A stretch of DNA of 64,000 nt from Physcomitrium patens (taxonomy: Eukaryota > Streptophyta > Bryopsida > Funariales > Funariaceae): positions 7,639,396-7,703,395 of the forward strand of contig NC_037267.1 of assembly GCF_000002425.4 (NCBI RefSeq). Reading direction: 5' to 3'. Below are positions 34,560 to 46,642 of the stretch, piece after piece. The notes beneath the pieces were generated by a model, which saw only the letters and a program-made list of their open reading frames with translations, was not told the DNA's origin and did not search any database. A program made the translations under genes and the position numbers. The stretch's first letter is position 1; each line of letters begins with the position of its first letter.

Positions 34560-36030
34560 CATCAATAAAAAGCTTCAACTCTCTTTATTGTATTTGCAAG
34601 ATTCTTTGCTAACTTCCATGTGTATTCATTAATATCATATTCATGCCAATAAATAAGATATTTCAATCTATTTTGGTACTGCCTTGAAACTAAGTCTTCT
34701 TCTACCTAGAACTCTTGATTATTATCCATTTTTATAGAAAGACATGGTATTTATCTTCTTCTTAAGATATTTAATATCTTATATGGTTCAAAAAGAGACA
34801 TGTGAAATATAAGGTGGATCTTTATAGACTCTAGTAGATATAATCAATAAGCAACAAAATTGACTTGTTTACTAATAGGAAAAGGTCTAAGCCTATGATA
34901 GTCCAACTTATCACAAGGACAAGTAGTCTTGATATTGCAATGAAGTAACTATACCTTGTCACCTACGTCAAATTATAATTATTCCTTACAAAGGACATCT
35001 GCATTATTTTTTTGTCGTTCTTGAGCTCCCTTTAATTATGCCTTTATTATTGCATGTAGCTCTAACAAACATTTTATCAAATCTTTAGCCATAAGATTAT
35101 CAACTTTTGAAAAGTCAAAAGTATGAAGTTGTGGATGATAACCATAGTTGATAAAAAAAAGGTATTTATTGAATAGAAGAATGTACTGAATTATTGTATG
35201 TAAATTCTACCAAAGGTAAAAGAATTGTCCAATTATCTTGATGATAGTTGATGGTACACGTCAAGTATTGTTCCAAAACTTGATTCATCTATTCTATTTG
35301 TCCATTTGTTTGAAGATAAAAAATCAAATAGAACTTTATATCTACTTTTAAAATCTTAAAAAAGATTCTCTAAAATCTTGATATAAATTAAATCCTCCTA
35401 TCTAATATAATATCTTTAGATAATTCATGATTGCAATAGATGTTGTTAAAAAAAAGCTAAGCTATTTTTTCACATGTGATAGATTTTGTACATGGTACAA
35501 AATGTACCATCTTTATAAAATGATCTACTACTATAAATATAGAATTATATGAATTTGAGATTGGAAGATCCCTGATAAAATCCATAGAAATGGAAGACCA
35601 TGGTTGTTTTGGAATAGATAATAGTTAAAGAAGTCCATAAAATTCATGGCAAAGAGTTTTGGATCTTAAAGAAATATCACATGATTGTACAAAGTCTTTG
35701 ACTACCTTTTATATTTGAAGCTACTAAAAATCTCTCAATATTAGATCCAAAGTCTTATTATATTTCAAATGGCTGGCTATTGAAAGGTCATGACAAATTT
35801 AAAAAACACGTAATTAAACATCATCTTTTGGAATGTATAATGGCCTCTTGAAATAGAATAGGTTATTTTTGAACTTAAACTTAAAAGTATCATGAGACTT
35901 AAAAGAATTATTCTTGATATCATGGACAAGAGGATCAAAGAACATACTTAATTGAATTTTCTCGACAAAGATTGAATCAATAATTAATGTTGATTTTTTT
36001 TCTTGAAAGTGAAAATGCTCTCGCTTCAAA
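34560..36030 (-). pseudogene. Element B integrase and chromodomain remnant
   Basis: Colinear with 41950-43400 of element C. A readable piece at 35814-36029 gives KREHFHFQEKKSTLIIDS and FKFKNNLFYFKRPLYIPKD. The zinc-binding motif here keeps both His (HDLSIASH). Broken by many stops. Confidence 0.75.
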
Positions 36031-36239
36031 AAAAATATTCTTTATTATTTAAAAGATGTATCTCTTTATTTTGGTACAAGATAAGAACATCTAGAAAGGA
36101 TGTCCAATAAATCTTATTGTTTTTTGGATTTATAAGTAATCTTGAAATTAAATCTTGATAAAGACATGCTCCAATGAGCTTGGCAATGATTCAAAACATG
36201 TGCTAACATGAAATACTTGAGGTTCTTGTGATCAGTGTA

Positions 36240-37253
36240 TATAGTGACTAGATTTGAGGTGCCTTCTAAATAATGATGTCATTCTTAGAATGAATCCATG
36301 ATTAGAAGGAATTCTTTATTATGGATCTCATAATTAATCTTAGCTATTGAAAATTTTTTGGAATAAAAAGCTATTGAATGGAATTTATCATTTGCTGCCA
36401 TTTGTGATAATATTACATCCAAGGCAAAGTCTAATGTATGTGATTCCATAAGAAAATACCTTAGAGAAGTCAATACAATATAAAATTGATACAAAAATAA
36501 ATTCTTTTTTTAAAGCATCAAACATTAAAGTAGATAAAGATGTTAAAATAACAGACGATAAAATCATCAAGAAATTCACAAAAAATATCATTCATTAGAT
36601 GTTAAAAAGAAATTAGTACATTTGTGAATCCAAAATACATGAAATTATATTCAAAATATCCATACTTGGTTCAAAACGTAGATTTCTATTCATTCCTTTT
36701 TTTAATGCTTATCAGATTATATGCTCTTTATAGATCTATTTTTGTATGGATCTTTGCTTGATTCAATTAATCAAGTAGTCTTGAAATCAAACATAGAAGA
36801 TACTTATTCTTGATAGTGATCTTGTTGAATCTTCAATAGTCCACACACATCTACAGAGATCTGTCTTTTTTCTTCAAAAATAAGATAGGAGCTCCAACTA
36901 GAAATTTAGAATGATGTATAAAATTATTAGCCAAGTTTTTATCAATATATTCTTTGAGTGCAACCAAGTCATTTTGTGATAGGCTATAGATTGGTCCAAA
37001 TGGTAGTTGAGTTCATTTGTGAAGATCAATGGAACAATCATAAGCATGATACTTTAGAAGAATATTTACATTTTTTTTTTCAAAAACATATTGAAAAACT
37101 TGATATTAGTTAAGAATACTACTTGATGTCTTTTCACCATAAAAAATGAGGGTGGCATATAAAGCAAAAGATAATCCTTCTTTTTCAGCATGCATAAAAG
37201 TTCTTGCACCTACCAATAAGGATTTTGATGTACTAAACTTATGTATTTCTATT
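36240..37253 (-). pseudogene. Element B RNase H and partial reverse transcriptase
   Basis: RNase H piece with TLDFALDVILSQM and NYEIHNKEFLLIMDSF at 36285-36494. It is directly followed by reverse transcriptase residues around FVNFLMI (36540-36600) with the intervening segment deleted. Further fragments match the C element up to the protease linker. Ends at the insertion site of LTR Y1. Confidence 0.75.
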
Positions 37254-38483
37254 TGTAAGGGTAAATTTTTTTTTCACCCCAAATTATAAGATGGCCTCAA
37301 TTAAGAGTTTTTTGTAATTGATAGTGAGAAGTAGAAGTAGCAATAAACAAGAATAAAAGAAGGATAACACCAAACAAGTGAAACAAGTGCAATCAAGCAA
37401 TTGTACACTACAAAACTAGTCACAGTTTGTTCACTAGATTTTTATCTAGTAAAAGATAAAAATAAAAAGTAAAAAATATATTTTTAGATAGATAATTTTT
37501 TATCTTTCCAATGACATAAAAATCATGTAATTTGAAGTTATTATGTGTAAGTTATGATAGATTAAAGATAGAATATAAATAATAGAAAAATCAAGTAAAT
37601 AATTTTTACCTCAAAGATAACTTGCTTAAGAAATTAGGATTTCAAACCTCACCAAGGCTCACAAGTAGTACATATTGTTCTTCTAAAGAGGCCTTGATGC
37701 CTTAGTCTTATCTTCCTACCAATACCCAAGGTGCTACAACCCATATGGGAATTGTGCACCTCTCTTCCTACAAGGACTACACTAGTTGTTGGTCCTCCTA
37801 TTTTCTATTAGTAAAACTACTTTTTTTTTATTTTTGACTTTACCATGGTATTCAAAAATATCCAATTAATCTAAAAACCTTATATAATCTTCAAATCTTC
37901 TTTCATTTCTTCATAGTGGCTCTCAAGGTGGTAAAACTCAATTTTACCAAGGTCTTAAATTTTTTTCTAAAATTCATAAAAAATCCTAAATAAATTCTAA
38001 ATAAATTCTAAAAAATCCTATAATATTTATATAATACTAATATCTATAAAAAACTATATTTTTCTATTTTTTGATTTTTTATAGTAATAAAATCAAATTA
38101 AATCTACTAAAAATCTTATTTTCTACGTACATAATTTAAAAGACATGAAGTTCTTTTTCATGCTTCTTTTAACTATTAACTAATCATTGATAGGATTCTT
38201 ATAATTAATATATGTAGATATGAGGCCAATATAGAAATTGGTCTCAATTACTAATCATTATTACTCAATAATGAGTAAAAATACTAAACCAACTAATATG
38301 ATTACCTCCAAGACTTACAAAGATTCCATTTTTGTAACTTTTCTTCTAATAAGACTTTTATAAATTCTAAGAACTATATAAATAATTAAAAAGACTCTCT
38401 AATCTTAGTATTTATCTCATTAAATGACTCAATACTATATTTTTAACCAATCCATCAATTAAGATCCATTGGTGGAAGTCACA
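37254..38483 (-). mobile_element. Solo LTR, 1230 bp (family Y), nested in B
   Basis: Begins TGTAAGG and ends GTCACA, flanked by CTATT on both sides (37249-37253, 38484-38488). A second copy lies at 55234-56465 (1232 bp). A short block around 37730 (GTGCTACAACCCATATGGGA) closely resembles the LTR of the copia element at 13215 (GTGCTACAATCCATATGGGA), so this is probably a copia-lineage LTR in minus orientation. Confidence 0.82.
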
Positions 38484-40228
38484 CTATTTGACTAATAAGA
38501 TTTTGGATTAAATTATCAAAAAAATTAAAGTTACAAGAAATCCAATTTATCTGAGGATTATAATATTTTAACCAAGATAATCCTAAAATAACCAAATTGG
38601 ATGGAGATTTTATTACATTAAATATTATTATGCTATTATGATCTTTAATTGTTATATCTAAAGGAAAAATCTCATGCATATCATCTCAAGAAGATAGTAA
38701 ATGACCATCTATGACTTTTATATGTATAAATTTAGTTTTTTTAACTAACAATATTTTTTATTTTTTGACAAAATCTTTGTCTACAAAAGAGGCTTAGGCT
38801 CTTGAATCTAATAAAGCTAATACTTTGTAATTTTTTTGTCATAAATAAAATTCTATTGTAAAAAAAAGTAAGGGATTTAAAGAAAAAATAGGACCTTTAC
38901 AAGGAGTTATAGAAGGTTTTAGCTACTTGGTTCCTATTGTAGCTAGAAAAACTTGTTTTTTGACACATTGTCTTCTTTGGCAACCATGCTTCTCATTTTG
39001 TGGTTACATTGTTTCTTTGAGTAATATTAAGCATTGCGTTTATCTTCTCAACAATATAAGTATAAGCCTTCTTGATGTGGTCGAGTCTTTTTCTACTCCA
39101 TGAGGGGTTTAAAATGTATCATATCAATTCGCATTGATTTTGGCCATAATAAATATATTTTTAAAAACTTGAGAACTACAATTATTATTTTATTTTTTCT
39201 TTTCCAATCAAGTCTTTGTTCTTGATGTCTTTCAAATAATTAATTGTCACATATAATGGCTCAAGAAATAAATTGTTGTAAAGATTTTGCCTTACATATT
39301 GTCAATAATAAATCTTTCATATTATCCTTCAACTCATATTGAAATTTATTGATGAAGGCTTTGTCATTTTGGTCCACTTTGCATGTTAGGTTTTGAAATT
39401 TAGCAGCATATATGGTGGTAACTATGATCTTTCTTGCAAAGATAAGAGCTTGGTCTCTTTTATTCTTTTTTGATCACTTTTTTTGAATATGGCCATAAAT
39501 ACTTTTAAGAATGAATTCAAATTATAAAGGATTTATAAATATTTTTTGATTAAAGATACAAATAAAAAAAAAGTATATTCTAATAGAAGTGCATCTATGA
39601 ATCCAACTTAAGTAAATCTATTAGAGTGTTGGAAGGAATGTAATCTTAGATAGAGCTTGATTAGTTGCCAAAATCCTTGAAATTTTTATCTTGTTCCATT
39701 AAACTTCTCAAGCATATTAATCGTTGTCCTCTTCATATTTGTAGAAGCAAAACTCCTTAGATTTGATTGTAAGGTCAATTTACTTGCTTCCTTCAATTGT
39801 GCAACTTCTAGCTATAGACTTTGAACTTCTTCTATAGGCATAGGAATAGTACCTCTATGATTCTCATTGGAAATAGATGAGATTTCTATTCTTAAAGTAT
39901 TGACAAGCTCATCGAGATTTATAATAGTTACAAATTTATTCTTATTTTTGCTAAAAATATCATCTATAATGTTTACTTCTATAAAAAAAACTCAAACAAG
40001 TTCAAAAAATTAAATTAGATGAGAATAATCTACAACCTCTGATATCAAATGAAAATTTTCATAAAAAAGGATAATCCACTCTCTTTAAAGAAAAGATCAA
40101 TATTAGAAAAAAATATTATTTCTTTAAAAGTGGATAGTTCACAACCTTCAAAACACAACAATAGAAGTGGAGTAATCCACTCACTTTGAAAACAAGATAG
40201 AAACAATAAGTTGGCATTCTTATCAAAC
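38484..40228 (-). pseudogene. Element B protease and gag remnant
   Basis: Protease tail IIIFNVIKSPSNLVILGLSW at 38479-38679 and the ALDS-like active-site region near 38800. Zinc-knuckle region around 39000-39060 and gag at 39100-40000 match C in order. Broken by many stops. Confidence 0.78.
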
Positions 40229-40769
40229 TATCAAGGGCATGAATCTCAAAGAAAGGAGTCGTCAATACACTCTTGTGACATTGAAAAGAATTAAAAAGTA
40301 ACTCAAAGATGATATAGTATTGAACTAGAATGGCTATTGTGAAAAAAAAGAAGACTAGAAAGTCTTAAAATAAGATTAAAAACTAAAAAGGCATTAACAA
40401 GAGTGAAGAAGGCTTCATTCTTGCTTCCATATATACTCTTAATTAGAAACTATGTGGTGATGTCCTATATGACCTCCAAAACGTGTTGACTTTGGAATAG
40501 ACATATCTTAACTTGCAATGCAAGTTTTTTATATATATGCCACATGGTTAACTTATTCTACAAGCTACCAATACGTGATTAATTTGTTGATAAAGTTTTT
40601 AATCTATCAATCAATTTCAAATACATATAAAGTCAAAATAGAATTTATGAAGCTTTCAAGAAGCTTTTCTAAAAGATATTGTGAAATTAATCTATTTTTT
40701 TATCTATTTTTATCTATTTTTACCTAATTATATAGGTATTTATTAGAATATCTATATATATCTATGATA
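40229..40769 (-). repeat. Gypsy LTR, 5' LTR of element B
   Basis: TATCAAGGGCATG ... CTATGATA, 541 bp, partner of 33446-33983. The bases inside it (sense GTTTGATAAGAATGCC) are the decayed primer site. Confidence 0.88.
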
Positions 40770-40811
40770 CAAGATCTTAGATTAAACTACAAAAAAATTA
40801 AGGTTATAAGA

Positions 40812-41372
40812 TGTCAAGGACAAGAACTCGATGAAAAGGTAATTCAGACAAGTGAGCCTTCATTCAAAGAAAGGTAACAAAATATAAATAACCAAATATG
40901 TATATTGAAAGAGAAATTGGAATGGCTATTGCCAAAAGACAAGAAAACTAGAGACCCTTGAAACTAGACTAGAAGCAAGAAAGGAGTTGACAAGAGTGAA
41001 GAAGGCTTCACTCTTGTCTCTATATATACTATCTAACTAGGAGCTATGTGGCGACATTCTATAGGACCTCCAATATGTATTGACTTTATAGGATACATGC
41101 CTTGACTTACAAGGCAAGTTTTTCTATGTGTGGGCCACATAGTTAGCTTGATCTTCAAGCTAACAACATGTGTGGCACATGGCCAACTTATTGACCACGT
41201 TTCTAATCCAAAAAGTCAATGAAAGATACCTATGAAGTCAAAGCAGCGTCTATAAAGCTTCTAAGAAGCTTCCATATTAAATATTATAGAATTAACTTAC
41301 TTTTATTTACTTTTACTTACTTCCACCTATTTCTATATGTAATTACTAGCTAACATGAGTATGTCCGTGACA
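40812..41372 (-). repeat. Gypsy LTR, 3' LTR of element C
   Basis: 561 bp, TGTCAAGGACAAG ... GTCCGTGACA. Direct partner of 46643-47200. Confidence 0.93.
40987..41029 (-). promoter_or_regulatory. Gypsy LTR core promoter with start-site hairpin
   Basis: In sense orientation TATATATA (41028-41021) is followed 31 nt later by ACTCTTGTCAA (40997-40987), where a transcript should begin. Bases 40990-41017 are a perfect 12-bp inverted repeat with a 4-base loop (ACAAGAGTGAAG / CTTCACTCTTGT). The same arrangement recurs in the other full LTRs, e.g. 46818-46859 in the 5' LTR of C. Confidence 0.65.
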
Positions 41373-41386
41373 TTATCCCTCCTTCT
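41373..41386 (-). promoter_or_regulatory. Gypsy polypurine tract of element C
   Basis: Sense AGAAGGAGGGATAA directly upstream of the 3' LTR; conserved in element E. Confidence 0.8.
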
Positions 41387-41949
41387 AGGGACGAGTTTCA
41401 CGAGGAGCAGTCATCATATGTTGAAGAAATCTATGATGCGACGAATTATATTCACCACATACTTTGATCTTTGTTTTCTTCGAAGATGATTGATAAGGCC
41501 TCTCAACCATCAGTAGTGTCCCATACTGGGGCAAGAAGACCACCCAGTTATTTGATCATTGTTGAGGCCTTCATAACTTCCTTCGAATAGATCATTTGGA
41601 ACACCATCAGAAGTTGTTCCTAACTCTAGTAAAATCACCAAACATCAGGAGTCCCTTCCCAAATCGTGATACCAAACGCGTTGTATCTCACCATCTATTC
41701 GAGGAAGAACATGTCATTCTTGAAGATCTTCATCTCGATTACGTCGTCTTGAAGGTTGTGACAATTGTAATGTCTTGTCCGACATGTTAGCAAATGAAGG
41801 CTCTTGAGTCAAATCCACTGGTTGTTGGTTCTCCATCTCTTGAGAGTTACAACTACAAAGAAGCTACGAACAAGGATTGAAAGTAGAATGTTATCTTGCC
41901 TAGATGTTTTTTCTTTTCTAAAGAAGGTTTTCATCTTGATTTTGATAGA

Positions 41950-42290
41950 TGTTATCGATGAAAAGCCTCCACCACCTTTGCTGCATTTATAAGATTCTTT
42001 ATTGGCTGCCATGTGCGTTCACTAATATCATATCTGTGCCAATAGACAAGATATTCTAATTTACTTCGATGCCGCCTTGAATCTAAGACTTCTTCTACTT
42101 CAAACTCTTCATTATTATCCACTTCTATAGGAGGAGGTGGAGCTTGTCGTCTTCTTGGTATGTCCACTATCTTATATGATTCAAGAAGAGACACGTGGAA
42201 TACTGGATGGATTTTCATTGACTCCGGTAAATGTAAACGATATGCAATTGGATTGATTTCTGTACAAATAAAAAATGGTCCCAGCCTTCA
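41950..42290 (-). pseudogene. Element C chromodomain
   Basis: After VFHVSLLESYKIVD and a PPPPIEVD linker, the frame reads EEFEVEEVLDSRRHRSKLEY, LVYWHRYDISERTWQPIKNL and VVEAFHRRYP, a typical chromodomain at the integrase C-terminus. It marks the family as a chromovirus. Such domains bind methylated histone H3 and steer integration. Open over this stretch, but separated from integrase by stops. Confidence 0.92.
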
Positions 42291-42299
42291 ATAGTCCAA

Positions 42300-43380
42300 C
42301 TTGTCACAAGGATGAGTGGTCTTGATATTACGATGAAGTAGCCATACCTTATCACCTAAGTGGAATGGTGGTTGTTCCTTTAGATAGACATCCGCATTGT
42401 CCTTTTGTTGTTCTTGAGCCTCTTTTAACTGCGCCTTCATCATTGCATGTAGCTCTGATAAATGAATCGCCAAATCTTTTGCAACAAGATTATCAATTTT
42501 TGAAAAGTCAAAAGTATCAAGTCATGGATGATAACCATAATTAGCAAAGAAAGGTGTTTGTTTTATAGAAGAATGTACCGTGTTATTATAAGCAAACTTT
42601 GCAAATGGCAAAAAAATTGTCCAATCATCTTGTTGGTAGTTAATGGTACATCTTAAATATTGCTCCAAAACTTGATTAACATACTTTGTTTGTCCATTAG
42701 TTTGAGGATGGAATACTGAAGATAGTTTTATATCCACTTTTAGAATCTTGAAAAGAATCCACCAAAATCTTAATACAAATTGAGTTCCCTTATCTAATAT
42801 AATATCCTTGGGTAATCCATGATAGCGATAGATATTATCAAGAAAGAATTTAGCTGTCTCTTCACCTGTGATAGATTTTGTACATGGTACAAAATGTGCC
42901 ATCTTGGTAAAACAATCTACTATCATGAATATAGAGTAATAAGAACATGAGATTGGAAGATCCGTGATGAAGTCCATAGAAACAGAAGACCATGGTTGTT
43001 CTGGAATGGATAATGGCTGAAGAAGTCCAAAAAGTTGATAACGAGGAGTTTTTGATCTTGAGCAAATATCACATGATTGTACAAAATCTTTGACTGCCTT
43101 CCACATTTGAAGCCACCAAAAATCTTTAGATATCAGCTCCAAAGTCTTATTATATCCAAAATATCCTGCTGCTGGGAAGTCATGACGAGCTTGAAGAATA
43201 CATAAACATGCTTCTCCTTCTGGAATATATAAGCGTCCTTTGAAATAGAGTAGGTTGTTCTTGAATTCAAATTTAGAGGGAACATGAGATTTAGAAGAAT
43301 TATTCTTGATATCATGAATAAGAGGATCTGAAGACATACTTAACTAGACTTGCTTAAAAAAAGTTAAATCAATAATCAAT
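42300..43380 (-). pseudogene. Element C integrase
   Basis: Open from 43337 to 42522. The zinc-binding part reads RHDFPAAGYFGYNKT followed by CDIC: Tyr replaces the second His. Catalytic Asp residues are present in MDFITDLPI and ILDKGTQF. The third acidic residue, expected in HPQTNGQTERVNQ-like context, is Lys (GQTKYVNQ), a G to A change that would kill activity. The C-terminal part FAYNNTVHSS and TPFFANYGYHP is normal for gypsy. Confidence 0.9.
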
Positions 43381-43499
43381 GTTGATTTTATTGCTCGAAG
43401 ATGAAATTGCTCCGGCTTCAAGAGAACCATTCTTTGTTGCTCAAAAGCTGCATTTTCTTCTTTTGATGCAAGATAAGAACGTTTAGACAAGGCATCGAA

Positions 43500-44060
43500 C
43501 AAACCTTATTCTTTTTGTGGCCGATAAGTGATGATGAATTCGAATCTTGATAAAGATATGCTCCAACAAGCTTGACGACGATTTAATATGCATGCTGGCA
43601 TAAAATATTCGAGGTTCTTGTGATCCGTATACACTGTAATTGGACTAGAAGCGCCTTCTAGATAATGACCTCATTCTTGAAAAGAATCCATGATTGTAAG
43701 AAGTTCTTTGTTGTGGATCTCATAACTGATTTCTACTACTGAGAATTTTTTTGAATGAAAGGCTATTGGATGAAGTTTTTCATATGTTCCTATTTGTGAT
43801 AAAACTACACCTAGAGCAAAGTCTGATGCATCTGTTTCCATAAAGAATGCTTTGGAAAAATCAACACGATACAAGATTGGTGCAGAAACAAACTCTGTCT
43901 TCAAAGATTCAAAAGCAACTTTCGCTTTTTGATTCCATTGGAGTTTGTCTTTACAAGTCAAATGTGTAAGTGGAGTTGCAACTCGAGAGAAGTCCTTGAT
44001 TAAGATCCGATAGTAGTTGGTAAATCCCAAAAAACATTAGACATCTCTTACCATTTTTGA
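43500..44060 (-). pseudogene. Element C RNase H
   Basis: Open piece 44030-43671: FTNYYRILIKDFSRVATPLT, ALGVVLSQIG and YEIHNKELLTIMDSFQE, then a stop where Trp or Arg is expected, followed by [20 protein letters not shown]. The stops TGA after IIID and TAA after RDV just upstream are also present in element E. Confidence 0.9.
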
Positions 44061-44990
44061 GATCTTTCAATCTATAATAATTTGAACTTTCTTAGGATCC
44101 ATCATAAGTCCATCATTTGAAATGATGTAACCTAAGAAATCGACTTGAATAGTATAGAATACACACTTTTTTATCTTAGCATAGAGTCCTGCATCTCTTA
44201 ATTTTTGTAACACACGACGAACATGAAGTTTATGTTCTTCTGGATTCTTAGAATAGATCAAGATGTCGTCTAGATAATAGACCATAAAATCGTCCAAAAA
44301 CTCTCGAAAAACATCATTCATTAGATGTTGAAAAGCTGCTGGTGCATTTGTAAGTCCAAAAGGCATGACATTGTATTCAAAATGTCCATACCTTGTTCAA
44401 AACTTAATCTTCCATTCATCTCCTTCTTTGATGCGTACCAGATTGTATGCTCTCCGGAGATTTATTTTTGTATAGATCTTAGCTTGATTTAGCTGATCAA
44501 GAAGTCCAGATATTAAAGGTAGTGGATACCTGTTCTTGATGGTAATCTTGTTGAGTCCTCGATAATCAACACACATCCACAATGATCCATCTTTTTTCTT
44601 TACAAATAGAATTGGAGCTCCTACCGGAGATTTAAAATGGCATATGAAATTCTTGGCTAGATTTTCTTCAATATATTCTTAGAGTTCAGTCAACTCATTT
44701 TGTGATAAACTATAGATTGGTTCGAATAGTGGTTGTGCTCCTTCTTGAAGGTCAATTGAGCAATCATAGGGATGATGTTTCGGAAGTGTATCCGCATTCT
44801 TTTTTTCGAATACATCTTGAAATTCTTGATATTGGCTTGGAATGCCACTTGAAGTCTTTCCACCAATAGAAACTGGTGTGGCATAAATAACATATGGTGA
44901 TTCTTTCATAGTAGCATGCAAGAAAGCTTTTGCACCTATAAATACGGATTTAATTGAACTCAACTTATGACTCTCTACTTGATTAACTAC
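44061..44990 (-). pseudogene. Element C reverse transcriptase and protease linker
   Basis: Linker 44963-44679 (FIGAKAFLHA, FEKKNADTLPKHHPYDC). Reverse transcriptase: [54 protein letters not shown], catalytic [10 protein letters not shown] intact, [12 protein letters not shown]. Interrupted by stops after LTEL, WKIKF and IIID. Typical Ty3/gypsy order. Confidence 0.92.
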
Positions 44991-45032
44991 ACTGTTAATT
45001 ATACTTTTAGAGAAAGTAAGAGTTTGGAAAAT

Positions 45033-45310
45033 CTAATGTATTTGACGGTTGTATTTTTTTAACCACAATAAACCTAAAATGACTCGATTAGAAGGAGATT
45101 TAATGATATTAAATACTACAAAGCTATTATGACCATTGATTATTACTTCTATAGGAAGGATTTTGTGAGTAATATCTCCAGAAGACAATGGACGACCATC
45201 TATGACTTCTACATGAACAGGTTTAGTTTTCTTTACTAAAGATATGCTATGTCTTTTAGTAAATTCTTCATCTAAGAAACACGTCGAGGCTCCTGAATCT
45301 AACAAGGCAG
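45033..45310 (-). pseudogene. Element C aspartic protease
   Basis: LDSGASTCFLDEEF contains the DSG active site and VILGLLWLKKYN the C-terminal hydrophobic-Gly motif. A small frameshift separates it from the preceding sequence. Confidence 0.88.
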
Positions 45311-45479
45311 AGGCTTTGTAATATTAGGTCCTAAAATAATATTTAATGTAAAACAAGGAGGGGGCTCTAAAGAGAGAATAGGATCTTTACTAGATATTGT
45401 GCAAGGTTCTAGCCACACGGTCCCTATTGTAGCTGGACAAACTTGTTTTCTGACATATTATCTTCTTTCATAGCCATAC

Positions 45480-46413
45480 TCTTCATTTTGTCATTGTGTC
45501 ATTTTTTTGGACAATGTTGAGCAGTGTACTTTGGTTCTCCACAATATAAACATAATCTTTCTTAACGATGACGAGTCTTTTCTTGCTCAGTAAGAGGTTT
45601 GAAATATACTGCATTAATTTGCATATCCTCTACTTCCGAATGTATGTGTTAAAGAGGTATTGGTGTTGCCATTGAATTATAGTAACATTGAGGTCTACTT
45701 GTACTGTTCTCAGATTGAAATTCAAAAAGGTGATTGTTGCACTTTACAGCAAAGTCAATTGCTTGACTCAATGTTTGAGAATCAGGTAAGTTGAGCATTA
45801 ATTTTTTTACCTCGTATTATAATTCGTAGAGAAATTGGCTAATAAGTGCAGCATCATCTCACTTGATATCAGTTTCAAGTTGTCAAAATTGTGAAGCATA
45901 CAACATTACTGATTGATTGTCTTGTCGTAAAATACGGATCTTATTGGTTGCAACACGAATTGCATCATGTTTTCCATACATGGATCGAAACTCCATTAGA
46001 AAAGCCTCTAGATTATCTAATATTGGATCTCATCATTCATGAAAAGATGAAAACCACGTTATTGCTAAATCTGAAAGAAGCGTACCAATAAATCTAACTT
46101 GCGATCCTGGAGTTGGATAGCTTTGGGATTGAAGTTCAATCACAAGTTGCACTTAATTGATAAATCCTTGAAACTTAGATCTGGTGCCATCAAACTTCTC
46201 GGATAGAATAAGTCTTGGTTCTCTAACACTGGAAGGGTGTTCCACCATAGGAGAAAGGACATGATTTGGTATAGATGTTGAAGCAGCTTCAACCATTTCT
46301 ATATCTTCACTTCCTGCCAATCTTGTTGCTCCTTGTGGTGGTAAATTGAGTTGATGCATTGCAAGCATTAACTCCCTCAATGGCTCTTGCATTTATGCCA
46401 TTGCACTCTTCAT
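45480..46413 (-). pseudogene. Element C gag with zinc knuckle
   Basis: Begins MKSAMA at 46413, followed by a TAA and then MQEPLRELMLAMHQLNLPPQ. The gag core has SEKFDGTRSKFQGFIN, VRFIGTLLSDLAITWFSSF and EAFLMEFRSMYGKHDA. A CCHC knuckle CLYCGEPKYTAQHC lies at about 45500-45550. Stops are mostly TGA or TAA at former Trp, Arg or Gln codons; one (QF*QL, from CGA) is shared with element E. Confidence 0.88.
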
Positions 46414-46629
46414 TTAAACAAATTCTGCCATAATAACACTTAGAAAAGATAAGATGTCTAATATCGCTCAAGACAAATAGAAGAGAGGACTTGAAAAAAA
46501 AAAAATACTAAGGACAATATCAGTTTAGAAGAGGGTAATCTGCAACTTCTAATATGCTTATATCTTATCAAGAAAAAGGGGTAATCTACTCTTAATCAAG
46601 ATTAGACAAAGCTCTAATATTGTAGGTAT

Positions 46630-46642
46630 ACTCTTATCAATC
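46630..46642 (-). promoter_or_regulatory. Gypsy primer-binding site, self-priming candidate
   Basis: The 13 bases directly inside the 5' LTR read, in sense, GATTGATAAGAGT. They lack the TGG that starts a tRNA 3'-end site. They are complementary to the predicted 5' end of the transcript (ACTCTTGTCAA; 10 of 11 pairs plus a G-U). The LTR copy at 58143-58154 is complementary over 12 of 12. Element E has the equivalent at 63749-63761. Confidence 0.6.

Larger units (their letters stand above)
33446..40769 (-). mobile_element. Gypsy chromovirus B, nested in A
   Basis: Complete element with LTRs 33446-33983 and 40229-40769 and target duplication CAAGG/CAAGA (33441-33445, 40770-40774; one transition). 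Internal order on the minus strand is gag, protease, (solo LTR Y1), reverse transcriptase, RNase H, integrase, chromodomain, all full of stops. Around 36520-36545 the sequence jumps from RNase H directly to reverse transcriptase, missing about 350 bases present in C, so an internal deletion lies there. Confidence 0.85.

Noticed and set aside
33446-40769. A tandem LTR-internal-LTR-internal-LTR array produced by recombination
   Set aside because: Short direct repeats at the B borders, and the reappearance of element A sequence on both sides of B and C, fit nested insertion better.
41596-41992. Plus-strand ORFs in the 3' part of gypsy C (and their counterparts at 58752-59138 in E)
   Set aside because: They are antisense to the non-coding 3' region and the chromodomain of the retrotransposons; their recurrence reflects the repeat, not a gene.
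46598-46625. A tRNA-Met-like primer site (ATATTAGAGC in C, ATATCAGAGC in E) inside the gypsy leader
   Set aside because: It lacks the leading TGG and lies about 20 bases inside the LTR border; a functional site abuts the LTR. Kept only as the competing explanation to self-priming.
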